In this document: one piece after another, positions 42,609 through 51,160 of the stretch
Numbering within the stretch: position 1 is the first letter of the stretch
Layout of the letters: each line of letters opens with the position of its first letter
Assembly: GCA_045124055.1 (NCBI GenBank)
Contig: JBGVKZ010000011.1
Location: forward strand, 124,001-188,000
Length of the DNA stretch: 64,000 bases
Source: CALZKI01 sp045124055
GTDB lineage: Bacteria; Bacillota; Clostridia; Lachnospirales; Lachnospiraceae
Reading direction: 5' to 3'
Translations under genes and position numbers: made by a program
The notes under the pieces: model-generated
What the model saw: the letters and a program-made list of their open reading frames with translations, nothing else
The model's database searches: none
What the model was told of the DNA's origin: nothing

Positions 42609-43559
42609 ATGTCGCAGATTAACCTTACAGATAAAATATATGTAGCAGGACACAGAGGATTAGTAGGAAGTGCCATTGTACGTTCCCTTGAGAGAAAAGG
42701 TTATACGAATATTATTGGGAAAACGCACAAGGAACTGGATTTAACTAATCAGGCACAGGTACAGGCTTTTTTTGAAGCAGAAAAGCCAGACGTGGTTGTA
42801 CTTGCTGCAGCAAAAGTTGGCGGCATCAATGCCAATAACACTTATCCGGCAGAATTTGCCTATGAAAATATGCAGATTCAGTGTAACGTCATTAAATGTT
42901 GCCACGACCTTGGAGTGAAAAAATTACTGTTTTTGGGAAGTACTTGTATTTATCCTAAGATGGCACCTCAACCAATTATAGAAGATGCACTTTTAACAGG
43001 TCCATTGGAAGTAACAAATGAAGCTTATGCCATTGCCAAAATCGCAGGCCTTGAAATGTGTAAATTTTTCAAACGTCAGTATGGTGATAACTTCATCAGT
43101 TGTATGCCAACCAATTTGTATGGTCCAAATGACAATTATGACTTAAATGGTTCTCACGTTATGCCGGCGATGATTCGTAAATTCCACGATGCTAAAGTAA
43201 AGGGTGCGAAAACGGTGGAATTATGGGGAACCGGAACTCCACTTAGAGAATTTTTATATGTAGATGATATGGCAGACGCCTGCGTATTTTTATTAGAAAA
43301 TTATGACGGCGAACAACACGTAAATATTGGTACTGGCAAAGAAATCAGTATCAAGGAACTTGCAGAGGCGGTAAAAAAAGCAGTAGGTTTTACTGGAGAA
43401 ATTGTATGGAATACCCAAATGCCAGATGGTACACCAAGAAAACTCACTAATGTAGATAAACTTCATAGCCTTGGCTTTACTCATAAAGTAGAATTAGAAG
43501 AAGGCATTGAATTATCATATAAATGGTTCTGCGAAAACGTAGAAAATGCTCGATTATAA
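42609..43559 (+). CDS. fcl: GDP-L-fucose synthase
   Basis: A 316-residue epimerase/reductase that turns GDP-4-keto-6-deoxymannose into GDP-L-fucose. GHRGLVGSAIVRSL binds NADPH and the catalytic Tyr140-x3-Lys144 is in EAYAIAKIAG. GSTCIYPKMAPQPI is a family hallmark. With gmd and manC it forms a complete route from mannose-1-phosphate to GDP-fucose, so the locus probably builds a fucose-containing glycan. Confidence 0.96.
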   Translation: MSQINLTDKIYVAGHRGLVGSAIVRSLERKGYTNIIGKTHKELDLTNQAQVQAFFEAEKPDVVVLAAAKVGGINANNTYPAEFAYENMQIQCNVIKCCHDLGVKKLLFLGSTCIYPKMAPQPIIEDALLTGPLEVTNEAYAIAKIAGLEMCKFFKRQYGDNFISCMPTNLYGPNDNYDLNGSHVMPAMIRKFHDAKVKGAKTVELWGTGTPLREFLYVDDMADACVFLLENYDGEQHVNIGTGKEISIKELAEAVKKAVGFTGEIVWNTQMPDGTPRKLTNVDKLHSLGFTHKVELEEGIELSYKWFCENVENARL

Positions 43560-43581
43560 TTAGAAAAATACGAGGTATCAG

Positions 43582-44649
43582 ATGAAAACATACGGATTAA
43601 TTATGGCAGGTGGTGGCGGTACACGATTTTGGCCACTGAGCCGTAAAAGAGTACCAAAACAGTTACTTAACTTAGATGGCAAAGAAATTATGCTTAATGA
43701 AACCATTGACAGACTTGCAAGAATTGTTCCTAATGAAGACATTTTTGTAGTAACCAATCAAGAACAGATGGAGCTGACAAAACAGGTAAGTGAAGGAAGA
43801 TTGCAGGAAAATCATATTTTAGCAGAGCCTTCTGCCAGAAATACAGCCGCTTGTATAGGCTATGGTGCCATTGAAATTATCAAAAAATATGGCGACGGAA
43901 TTATGTGTATTTTAGCTTCCGACCATTACATTAAAGAGGAAGATACATTTATTGAAGTTTTAGAAAAAGCCATACAGACCGTAGAGGAAACCGATGGACT
44001 TGTAACTATTGGAATTAAGCCAACATTTTCAGCTACGGGATACGGTTATATTAAAAATGAAAAAATAGAAGGCAAAGAATATCGAAATGTAATTGAATTC
44101 GTAGAGAAACCAGATTTGGAACGTGCCAATGCTTATGTTGCAGACGGAAATTATGCATGGAATAGTGGTATGTTTGTGTGGAAAGCAAGTACGATTTTGA
44201 AATATTTTGAAAAATTATTGCCGGATATTTATGAAAAACTGATGCTGATAAGCGAAGCCCTTGGCACTAGTAGTGAAAAAGAGATTCTTTGGGCAATTTA
44301 CGATACCATTCCCAAAATTTCCATCGACTATGGTATTATGGAAAGGGCGGATAACGTCTATATGCTCGAAGGAGACTTTGGCTGGAATGACATTGGAAGC
44401 TTTGATGCTCTATCTGCGTTGTATCCAAGCGATGAACACGGAAATGTACTTCGTTCGGATGCGATTTTGGTAAATTGTCAGGATAATATAATTATCGGCG
44501 ATAAAAAGGTCATTACAGGTGTTGGAATCAAGGATTTGATTATTGTAGATACAGAAGATGCCCTACTTGTCTGTCAGAAAGACAAAGCTCAGGACGTAAA
44601 AGAAGTGGTTGCAATTTTGGAGAGAGAACAGAGAAAACATTTACTGTAA
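43582..44649 (+). CDS. manC: Mannose-1-phosphate guanylyltransferase (single-domain)
   Basis: A 355-residue nucleotidyltransferase that makes GDP-mannose. The N-terminal loop LIMAGGGGTRFWPLSRKRVPKQ binds GTP; VEKPDLERA and WNSGMFVWKA are further family blocks. It lacks the C-terminal cupin found in the second manC at 58634. It supplies GDP-mannose for the gmd/fcl pair directly upstream. GAGGT precedes the ATG. Confidence 0.93.
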   Translation: MKTYGLIMAGGGGTRFWPLSRKRVPKQLLNLDGKEIMLNETIDRLARIVPNEDIFVVTNQEQMELTKQVSEGRLQENHILAEPSARNTAACIGYGAIEIIKKYGDGIMCILASDHYIKEEDTFIEVLEKAIQTVEETDGLVTIGIKPTFSATGYGYIKNEKIEGKEYRNVIEFVEKPDLERANAYVADGNYAWNSGMFVWKASTILKYFEKLLPDIYEKLMLISEALGTSSEKEILWAIYDTIPKISIDYGIMERADNVYMLEGDFGWNDIGSFDALSALYPSDEHGNVLRSDAILVNCQDNIIIGDKKVITGVGIKDLIIVDTEDALLVCQKDKAQDVKEVVAILEREQRKHLL

Positions 44650-44675
44650 TTTAGTAGTGTGGAGTGAATAACAAT

Positions 44676-45605
44676 ATGAAATTGTTGAGTGTAATTGTCC
44701 CTTGTTATAATGAACAGGAAACCGTAGAAGATTTCTATGCAGAATTTTTGAAAATCGAAGATTTTTTTGCCGAAAAAGACGTGGAAATTGAATTCCTGTT
44801 TATTGACGATGGCTCAAAAGACGAAACAGCGAAAATCGTTAAGACATTAAGCAAAAAAGATAATCGGGTTCACCTGGTTTCATTTTCCAGAAATTTTGGA
44901 AAAGAGGCAGCAATTTATGCCGGGCTGGAAAAGAGTAAAGGTGACTATATAGTGCTGATGGATGCAGACTTGCAAGACCCACCAGCTTTGCTACCGGAGA
45001 TGTTTGAGGGGATTAAAGAAGGTTATGAATCTGTAGCTACCAGACGTATCAGTAGAAAGGGAGAACCCATAATCCGTTCTTTTTTTGCTAAAATGTTTTA
45101 TAAATTGATGCGTAAAATTTCCAAAGCAGATATTGTGGACGGGGCAAGAGATTATCGCCTTATGACCAGAAAATTTGTGGACGCAGTTTTAAAAATTGCA
45201 GAATATAACCGTTTTACAAAAGGAATTTTCGGCTGGGTTGGATTTGATACCAAATGGATAGCCTATGAAAATATAGAAAGAAAAAAAGGAAATACCAAAT
45301 GGTCTTTCTGGAAACTTTTGGTATATTCAATGGAAGGAATTGTGGGTTTTTCCACAGCTCCCCTTGCCTTTGCATCTGTTGTTGGAATTATATTTTGTAT
45401 TCTGGCATTTGTATTCCTACTCTTTATTTTTGGACGTGCTTTAATCTTTGGTGACCCGGTTGCCGGCTGGCCTTCCACCGTATGTATTATCCTACTGGTA
45501 AGTGGTGTGCAGATGTTCTGTATGGGTATTATGGGTCAATACCTTGCAAAGACCTATTTGGAAGTGAAAAAAAGACCTATTTATATTGTAAAAGATGAAA
45601 TTTAA
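44676..45605 (+). CDS. GT2 glycosyltransferase, polyprenyl-phosphate sugar synthase type
   Basis: A 309-residue protein of the dolichol-phosphate-mannose synthase/GtrB type. An N-terminal GT-A domain with SVIVPCYNEQETV, FIDDGSKDET and DADLQDPP is followed by two C-terminal membrane helices (about residues 228-255 and 265-290). Such enzymes load a sugar onto undecaprenyl phosphate for use outside the membrane. ATG 44676 is chosen over GTG 44664, which overlaps the GGAG site. It follows manC by 26 bp, and a terminator follows, so gmd-fcl-manC-GT2 is one unit. Similar proteins lie at 60531 and 63062. Confidence 0.88.
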   Translation: MKLLSVIVPCYNEQETVEDFYAEFLKIEDFFAEKDVEIEFLFIDDGSKDETAKIVKTLSKKDNRVHLVSFSRNFGKEAAIYAGLEKSKGDYIVLMDADLQDPPALLPEMFEGIKEGYESVATRRISRKGEPIIRSFFAKMFYKLMRKISKADIVDGARDYRLMTRKFVDAVLKIAEYNRFTKGIFGWVGFDTKWIAYENIERKKGNTKWSFWKLLVYSMEGIVGFSTAPLAFASVVGIIFCILAFVFLLFIFGRALIFGDPVAGWPSTVCIILLVSGVQMFCMGIMGQYLAKTYLEVKKRPIYIVKDEI

Positions 45606-45620
45606 AAACAAAATAGATAA

Positions 45621-45660
45621 GCAAAAAGATGCCAAAAGCCTGTTTTGGCATCTTTTTTGT
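45621..45660 (+). terminator. Terminator after the first polysaccharide unit
   Basis: AAGATGCCAAAA pairs with TTTTGGCATCTT over a five-base loop and is followed by TTTT. It separates the gmd unit from the Spo0A-like gene. Confidence 0.85.
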
Positions 45661-45788
45661 CGTAACACGCGATGGATTTGGGTTTCCAAAGGTATATAAA
45701 AGTGCTAGAATTAACACGAACTACAAAATATGGACGATATTCGACGTTATGACCACATTATATGGTTGTGTAAAGGGAGAAAACAAAA

Positions 45789-46169
45789 ATGGATATAGGA
45801 TTAGTGAACGATGTTGAACTGGAACGATATGTTACCGACATCATGCTTGAAATGGGAGTGCCTGCCCACTTAAAAGGGTATCATTACTTAAGAGAAGCAA
45901 TCATTATGTCAGGTAGAGATATGGAGACAGTCAGCAGTGTAACAAAATTATTATATCCGGAAGTAGCAAAGAAGTATCATACTACCGACCAGAAGGTGGA
46001 GCGAGCCATAAGAAATGCAATAGAAATTTCTTGGTGTAGAGGGAATAAAAATAGCATTGAAGCATTGTTTGGATATTCTTTAGAGAGTGGACGGGCAAGA
46101 CCGACTAATAGTGAATATATTGCCAGAATCGCGGACAAAGTCCGTTTAGATTTTATGGCTGTCATATAA
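45789..46169 (+). CDS. Stand-alone Spo0A C-terminal DNA-binding domain protein
   Basis: A 126-residue protein that is almost entirely the Spo0A effector domain: MGVPAHLKGYHYLREAI, VTKLLYPEVAKKYHTT, KVERAIRNAIEISWCRGN and PTNSEYIARIADKVRL follow the Spo0A order closely. The receiver domain and its phosphorylated Asp are missing. It should bind Spo0A-box-like DNA, perhaps constitutively or in competition with Spo0A. It is monocistronic, with a terminator before and after it. The gene is intact and clearly starts at its ATG behind AAAGGGAG, so it looks like a real small regulator rather than a fragment. Confidence 0.88.
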   Translation: MDIGLVNDVELERYVTDIMLEMGVPAHLKGYHYLREAIIMSGRDMETVSSVTKLLYPEVAKKYHTTDQKVERAIRNAIEISWCRGNKNSIEALFGYSLESGRARPTNSEYIARIADKVRLDFMAVI

Positions 46170-46184
46170 GGGGAATGAAAAAAT

Positions 46185-46216
46185 AAAGAATCTCGTAACG
46201 AGGTTCTTTTTTTCTT
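46185..46216 (+). terminator. Terminator after the Spo0A-like gene
   Basis: AGAATCTCG pairs with CGAGGTTCT (one G-T pair) around a TAA loop and is followed by seven T. Confidence 0.8.
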
Positions 46217-46280
46217 TTAATAAATGGGAAAAGTTAGTATAATAGGAATAGAACGTAAAAAGCTTTAGATGGAGGCAACT

Positions 46281-47855
46281 ATGACAATCATAACATTAGT
46301 TGGGGTGATTATGCTCTTTTTTATAACACCTTATCTTGTTGGAAATATATATAGTCTTATATTTCGAAAAAAGGATATGAGTATTGTAAGACAATATTTT
46401 ACTGGAATGATTCTTATATATGCATTCCTTTTTATTTTGCAGCTGCTTGTTGTAAAAATGAAATTTGACCTTGCGAAAACAACCACTCTGTATAATGGAG
46501 TCCTTGCGATACTGCTTGTATTAGGCATAGTAGCACTTATTGTAAATATATTATGTAAACAAAAACCGCATTTTGATGTATGTTTAAATGGAAAAGCGAT
46601 TTTTGTGTATGGACTTATCTTGTTACAGGGCATACTTTATATAGGATTGAAAAATCCATATTTTGAAAACAATGGACTTTTAGAAACGACTAGGACGATT
46701 GTAGAAACCGGAACAATTTATGAATATAATGCTTTTTCGGGACAAATTTCAGGTGCGGGATTTCCTCTTTCTAATAAATTGATGTTTTTACCGGTGCTGT
46801 ATGCCTACCTTTCTAATGTGTTTGGAATTAATATAGCACTGATTTTCAATTTTGTTATGCCAATCGTAACATTTGTCAGCTTTTACATGGTGATGACTTT
46901 GTGGGTAAAAAAGCTGGCAAAGGATTATAACGTAAATTGGATAAGAATACTTGCGGTAGTTGTATGGCTGACGCAGGTGGGTGATTATTGGGTAGAGAGT
47001 ACTGCTTTTCGAGTGTTGCATTCTGGTTATATGGGTGAAGCAATTTTCTTTGGGGGTATATTTTTATACGTCCTGTACGAATTGAAAAACAAATGTTATT
47101 TATTGTCCCTTGTGTCTTTGGTATCCTTCCCGGGACTTGTCAAATATGATACAGTAATTGACTTTTTGAAAGATATGGATAGATATTTTGTTGACTCAAC
47201 TTATGCAGGAAGTTTGCTGGTTTTATATATTCTGGGGGTAGGATATTTTATATGGAAATATAAAAAAGGAAACTTGTATTTATTAAATCCAGCTTTAACT
47301 ATTTCCTTATCTCTTTGCTTTGTATGGGATAAGATTCTTTCTATGAAAAGGGCAAAAGGTTGGAGAGTTTGTAGTGGGATTTTACTTACTGTTTTGTTTA
47401 TTTTGTGTGGAAATATGACTGTGATTTCCCAAACGACCCAGTGGCGAAGTAACATATATGGAGCGAATAAAGAGGAGTATGAACTACTGGTAGAATTAAA
47501 AGAGCGGAGTGACGAAACGGAGCCCGTTTTGGTTATGGCATATTCCGGATTAAATAAGTGGATTCGGAGAGTGGATTTGAATCTTGTATCAGTGGTTGGA
47601 CATGACGCGGATTTAGATGCACCGAGCTGGTACAGTTATGATACCTATGAAGAAAGTTATGAAAAGCTGTGGGAATGTGTTCATTATGTAACGAATAACC
47701 TTGAAACAGAATTAATGGAACTATCGGACGAAATTCCGATGGATTATGTTGTATTAAGAAGAAATACGGATATTTTACCGATTCAGAATAATCCAGAGTT
47801 AAAATGCGTCTTTCAAACCCCTTCCTATACGGTGTATTCGGTAGACAAAAAGTGA
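46281..47855 (+). CDS. Polytopic membrane protein, GT-C-like, unknown
   Basis: A 524-residue protein with about ten hydrophobic segments in the first 370 residues and a soluble C-terminal domain of about 140 residues. A loop after the third or fourth helix, ENNGLLETTRTIVETGTIYEY, is placed where GT-C glycosyltransferases keep acidic residues, and the overall plan resembles large bacterial GT-C or DUF6077-like proteins. No family can be fixed by eye. ATG 46281 is chosen because GGAGG lies at 46271-46275, inside the region that an upstream ATG (46269) would make coding. It probably acts in surface glycan assembly. Confidence 0.65.
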   Translation: MTIITLVGVIMLFFITPYLVGNIYSLIFRKKDMSIVRQYFTGMILIYAFLFILQLLVVKMKFDLAKTTTLYNGVLAILLVLGIVALIVNILCKQKPHFDVCLNGKAIFVYGLILLQGILYIGLKNPYFENNGLLETTRTIVETGTIYEYNAFSGQISGAGFPLSNKLMFLPVLYAYLSNVFGINIALIFNFVMPIVTFVSFYMVMTLWVKKLAKDYNVNWIRILAVVVWLTQVGDYWVESTAFRVLHSGYMGEAIFFGGIFLYVLYELKNKCYLLSLVSLVSFPGLVKYDTVIDFLKDMDRYFVDSTYAGSLLVLYILGVGYFIWKYKKGNLYLLNPALTISLSLCFVWDKILSMKRAKGWRVCSGILLTVLFILCGNMTVISQTTQWRSNIYGANKEEYELLVELKERSDETEPVLVMAYSGLNKWIRRVDLNLVSVVGHDADLDAPSWYSYDTYEESYEKLWECVHYVTNNLETELMELSDEIPMDYVVLRRNTDILPIQNNPELKCVFQTPSYTVYSVDKK

Positions 47856-47936
47856 GGAATATGGTAGAGTAATTATGTGTAATTATGCATAAAATGATGT
47901 CGAAAATAGAAAGACAAAAAGATAGGTAAATTATAG

Positions 47937-48695
47937 ATGAGAGATGTCGTAAGTATTATTGTTCCGGTATACAATGCAGGAAAGTATATAGAAGAAACCG
48001 TGCAAAGTGTCAAGGCTCAAGATTGTGACAACTGGGAACTTCTACTGGTAGACGATGGTTCCACAGACGGAAGTGGCGAGATAATTACAAGGCTTGCCAA
48101 AGAAGATGCCACAGGAAGAATCAAGGTACTTTTTCCCAAGGAACATGGCACAGCAGCCAGGGCAAGAAATTATGGATTGGCCCATGCGACAGGCAGATAC
48201 ATTGCATTTTTAGATGCAGATGATTTGTGGGAAAAGGACAAGTTAAGCAAAGAATTAGCTTTTATGGAAGAAAAGCAAGTGGGTTTTGTCTTTACCGGAT
48301 ATGAATTTGCCGATGCAGACGGTGTGGGAAATGGAAAAATTGTAAAAGTACCAGAAACTTTGAATTATAAGGGTGCTTTAAAAAATACAACAATTTTTAC
48401 CTCTACGGTACTTTTTGATACCAAGATAGTAAAAAAAGAACTGATTGTTATGCCGGAAATAAAGAGTGAGGATACGGCGACCTGGTATCAAATTTTGCGA
48501 AATGGGCACATTGCCTATGGACTCAATGAAAATCTGGTGAAATACAGACGAGTAGCTAATTCCCTCTCTTCTAACAAGTTAGAAGCCGTTAGGAGAATCT
48601 GGAATTTGTATAGAAAAGCAGAAAAATTGTCCCTTGTATACAGTATGTATAATTTTGTGTTTTGGGCAATTCGGGCCGTAATTAGAAGGGTATAA
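47937..48695 (+). CDS. GT2 glycosyltransferase (WcaA-like)
   Basis: A 252-residue inverting glycosyltransferase with a single GT-A domain. SIIVPVYNAGKYIEETVQSV starts the fold, LLVDDGSTDGSG binds the nucleotide, and the metal-binding DADD is in FLDADDLWEKD. The C-terminal region from about residue 215 is basic and weakly hydrophobic, suggesting membrane contact. It precedes the priming sugar transferase, so it may add the second or a later sugar of the repeat unit. Donor and linkage are unknown. The ribosome binding site is weak (ATAGG). Confidence 0.85.
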   Translation: MRDVVSIIVPVYNAGKYIEETVQSVKAQDCDNWELLLVDDGSTDGSGEIITRLAKEDATGRIKVLFPKEHGTAARARNYGLAHATGRYIAFLDADDLWEKDKLSKELAFMEEKQVGFVFTGYEFADADGVGNGKIVKVPETLNYKGALKNTTIFTSTVLFDTKIVKKELIVMPEIKSEDTATWYQILRNGHIAYGLNENLVKYRRVANSLSSNKLEAVRRIWNLYRKAEKLSLVYSMYNFVFWAIRAVIRRV

Positions 48696-48720
48696 TTAGC
48701 AAACGTGGGAGATATGACAA

Positions 48721-50106
48721 ATGAGACAGTTAGAAGCATTTAAAAAATTGATATTATTAGGGCTAAGTGCAATCGGATTTGTGCTTCAGATAGCTATTTA
48801 TCGATATTTTTATTATGAATATTTTATGTATTCTATTAAAGTGTGGTTACCTATTTGGAATCGTGGGCATATCTTACTTATTTGTATTTATTCTGCATTA
48901 CTTGTTTTGTTAAATAAGATGTATGGTGGTATGAAAATCGGATATTATCGTAATGCAGAGGTTATCTTTTCGGAGATTTTCTCTCTTTTAGTAGTCAATG
49001 TAATTACTTATTTCCAGAACTCTGTTATGTCAATGTATTTATTACCTCTCGGACCAACTGCAAGAATGACATTTTATCAGGCGTTATCTGCAATGATTTG
49101 GACAGCTATTGCGGCATTTATTTATAAGAGTATTTTTTCACCGAGAAAACTTTTGGTGGTACATGGAGAGCGGCCGGTGGATGATATTTTGCAGAAGTTT
49201 TCCAGTCGTAAGGACAAGTATTCCATAGAAAAGTGCATCAATATTTCAGAGGGAATCGGAGCGGTTTGTGCAGAAGCAACTGCTCGTTATGATGCAGTGG
49301 TCATTTGGGATATTGATGTAGAGATGCGTAATGAAATTATGAAATTTTGTTATGGAAAACGTATCAGAGTATATATTATGCCACATATTTCTGATGTTAT
49401 TTTAAAAGGTTCTGATATGTTGAATCTTTTTGATACACCAATTTTCTTAACAAGAGAATATGTGTTAACAATGGACCAGAGATTTTTTAAGAGAATGATA
49501 GATTTAGTTTGTGCCATTATTTTAGCGGTAGTCACTTCACCGATTATGCTCGTAACGGCAATTTTAATCAAGCTCTATGATGGTGGTCCCATATTATATA
49601 AGCAGATTCGAGTAACTAGAGATGATAAAGAATTTAAAATTATGAAATTTAGAAGTATGCGTGTAGATGCGGAAAAAGATGGAGTGGCAAGATTGGCGTC
49701 CAAAAACGACAGCCGAATCACTCCAATCGGCAAGTTTATCCGTAAAGTCAGAATCGACGAATTGCCGCAGCTTTTCAATATCATCAAAGGGGATATGTCC
49801 TTTATCGGACCAAGACCGGAAAGACCGGAAATTATCAAACAGTATATGGAAGAAATGCCGGAGTTTGCTTTTAGAACAAGAGTAAAAGCAGGACTTGCAG
49901 GATATGCACAGGTGTACGGAAAATATAACACTACACCATATGATAAATTAAAACTGGATTTAACTTATATTGAAAATTATTCTCTGTGGTTAGATATTAA
50001 ACTGATGTTACTTACTTTGAAAATCTTATTTAGTGCAGAAAGTACAGAGGGTGTTGATAGTAAGCAGGTTACAGCTTTAAAAGGTGAGAACAAGAGCCAA
50101 TCCTAA
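48721..50106 (+). CDS. Priming sugar transferase (polyprenyl-phosphate glycosyl-1-phosphate transferase)
   Basis: A 461-residue membrane enzyme of the WbaP/CpsE/EpsL type that starts a polysaccharide repeat unit by placing a sugar-1-phosphate on undecaprenyl phosphate. Four N-terminal hydrophobic segments and a CoA-binding-like soluble region precede the catalytic domain at about 255-445: KRMIDLV, KFRSMRVDAEKDG, RKVRIDELPQLFNIIKGDMS and GPRPERPE. All catalytic blocks are present. It heads the assembly part of the locus. Confidence 0.93.
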   Translation: MRQLEAFKKLILLGLSAIGFVLQIAIYRYFYYEYFMYSIKVWLPIWNRGHILLICIYSALLVLLNKMYGGMKIGYYRNAEVIFSEIFSLLVVNVITYFQNSVMSMYLLPLGPTARMTFYQALSAMIWTAIAAFIYKSIFSPRKLLVVHGERPVDDILQKFSSRKDKYSIEKCINISEGIGAVCAEATARYDAVVIWDIDVEMRNEIMKFCYGKRIRVYIMPHISDVILKGSDMLNLFDTPIFLTREYVLTMDQRFFKRMIDLVCAIILAVVTSPIMLVTAILIKLYDGGPILYKQIRVTRDDKEFKIMKFRSMRVDAEKDGVARLASKNDSRITPIGKFIRKVRIDELPQLFNIIKGDMSFIGPRPERPEIIKQYMEEMPEFAFRTRVKAGLAGYAQVYGKYNTTPYDKLKLDLTYIENYSLWLDIKLMLLTLKILFSAESTEGVDSKQVTALKGENKSQS

Positions 50107-50129
50107 AATATGAAAGGGAGAAGTTAGCA

Positions 50130-51152
50130 ATGTGGGAATGTGATTTTGCCAAAGAGCCAATGGACTATAAATTGTTTTGGCTTAGATTTATAAAAAAAAT
50201 ATGGATAGTTGTCGCTGCCACATTATTGGGAAGTGCGATAGTTGGTATCCCTTACTATTTGGTCAATGTAACCTTTGGCGAAGATGCGAAGTATAAAATT
50301 GTCTCAGAATATTATTTGGATTATGCAGAGGATAGTAGTGGTCAGACCTATGACTATTTTAACTATTATACCTGGAGTGAAATTGTTAATTCGGACCAGT
50401 TCCTTGCAATGTTAAGAGAAGAATTACCGGAAGATGTGGTGCTGGAAGATAATCTTTTGCGTGAGTACACCGATGCCACGGTGGAATCTGATACCAGATA
50501 TTTATCTACCACAGTATTAACAGAAAGTGAAGATAAGACGAAAATTCTTGCTACGGCAATGGAAAATACAATCTTAAGGTTTGCAGATAGCCAGAAGGAA
50601 CTAAATTCTGCCAAAGTCATTACATCGCCAGAAGAAACTACGATTACTTACCCGGATGTAAGATGTATGCGAGCTTGGATACTTGGAATGGTTTTAGGTT
50701 TCTTTGTGGGACTTTTGTATGTATGCATTACTTTGGTATGTGATTCGTCGGTATATTTGCCAAATACATTAGAAAGAAGATATGGGATAAAGGCATTGGG
50801 ATGCCTTAGCTTTACAGAAAGCAAGAATAACATATGTTATGAATTGAAAAATGCTAAAAAAGTAGTTCTTGTCGGTGCAGACAACAAAAGTGCTGAGGCA
50901 ATAGATTATATCGAAAAGCTTTTAGAGAAAGATTGTGAGGTTTTGAAAATAAAAGACGACGTATTGGCGGAGAACTTTAATTTCGAACCTCTCAGGAATT
51001 CGGACAAAGTTATTTTACTGGTGGAAGCTGGAAAGAATAACGGGAAGAGACTGGAACGAATTATAGAGCAGATAAAAAGACAGGATATAAAAATTTCCGG
51101 TGGATTTTTATATCAGGAAGATAAAATGCTTATTCATCATTATTACAAGTAG
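50130..51152 (+). CDS. Wzz-type chain-length protein fused to a kinase-like domain without Walker A
   Basis: A 340-residue protein. TM1 is at about 24-45, an extracytoplasmic Wzz domain covers 50-180, and TM2 is at about 182-204, followed by PNTLERRYGIKALGCL, the adaptor typical of chain-length/BY-kinase pairs. Residues about 243-330 then resemble the bacterial tyrosine kinase fold: VVLVGADNKS replaces the Walker A P-loop, VILLVEAGKNNGKRLE resembles the later strand and helix, and KISGGFLYQED resembles the terminal strand. With no GKS/T loop and no Tyr cluster it is probably a non-catalytic regulatory tail. It likely sets polymer length with the polymerase 8 bp downstream. Confidence 0.8.
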   Translation: MWECDFAKEPMDYKLFWLRFIKKIWIVVAATLLGSAIVGIPYYLVNVTFGEDAKYKIVSEYYLDYAEDSSGQTYDYFNYYTWSEIVNSDQFLAMLREELPEDVVLEDNLLREYTDATVESDTRYLSTTVLTESEDKTKILATAMENTILRFADSQKELNSAKVITSPEETTITYPDVRCMRAWILGMVLGFFVGLLYVCITLVCDSSVYLPNTLERRYGIKALGCLSFTESKNNICYELKNAKKVVLVGADNKSAEAIDYIEKLLEKDCEVLKIKDDVLAENFNFEPLRNSDKVILLVEAGKNNGKRLERIIEQIKRQDIKISGGFLYQEDKMLIHHYYK

Positions 51153-51160
51153 GAGTGCTT

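Noticed and set aside
45629..45817. A 62-residue plus-strand frame before the Spo0A-like gene
   Set aside because: It begins inside the terminator hairpin, overlaps the Spo0A-like start in another frame, and has no ribosome binding site.
47898..47904. TGTCGAA before the GT2 gene at 47937, a possible second Spo0A box
   Set aside because: The core heptamer is expected by chance several times in this window and there is no clear promoter next to it.
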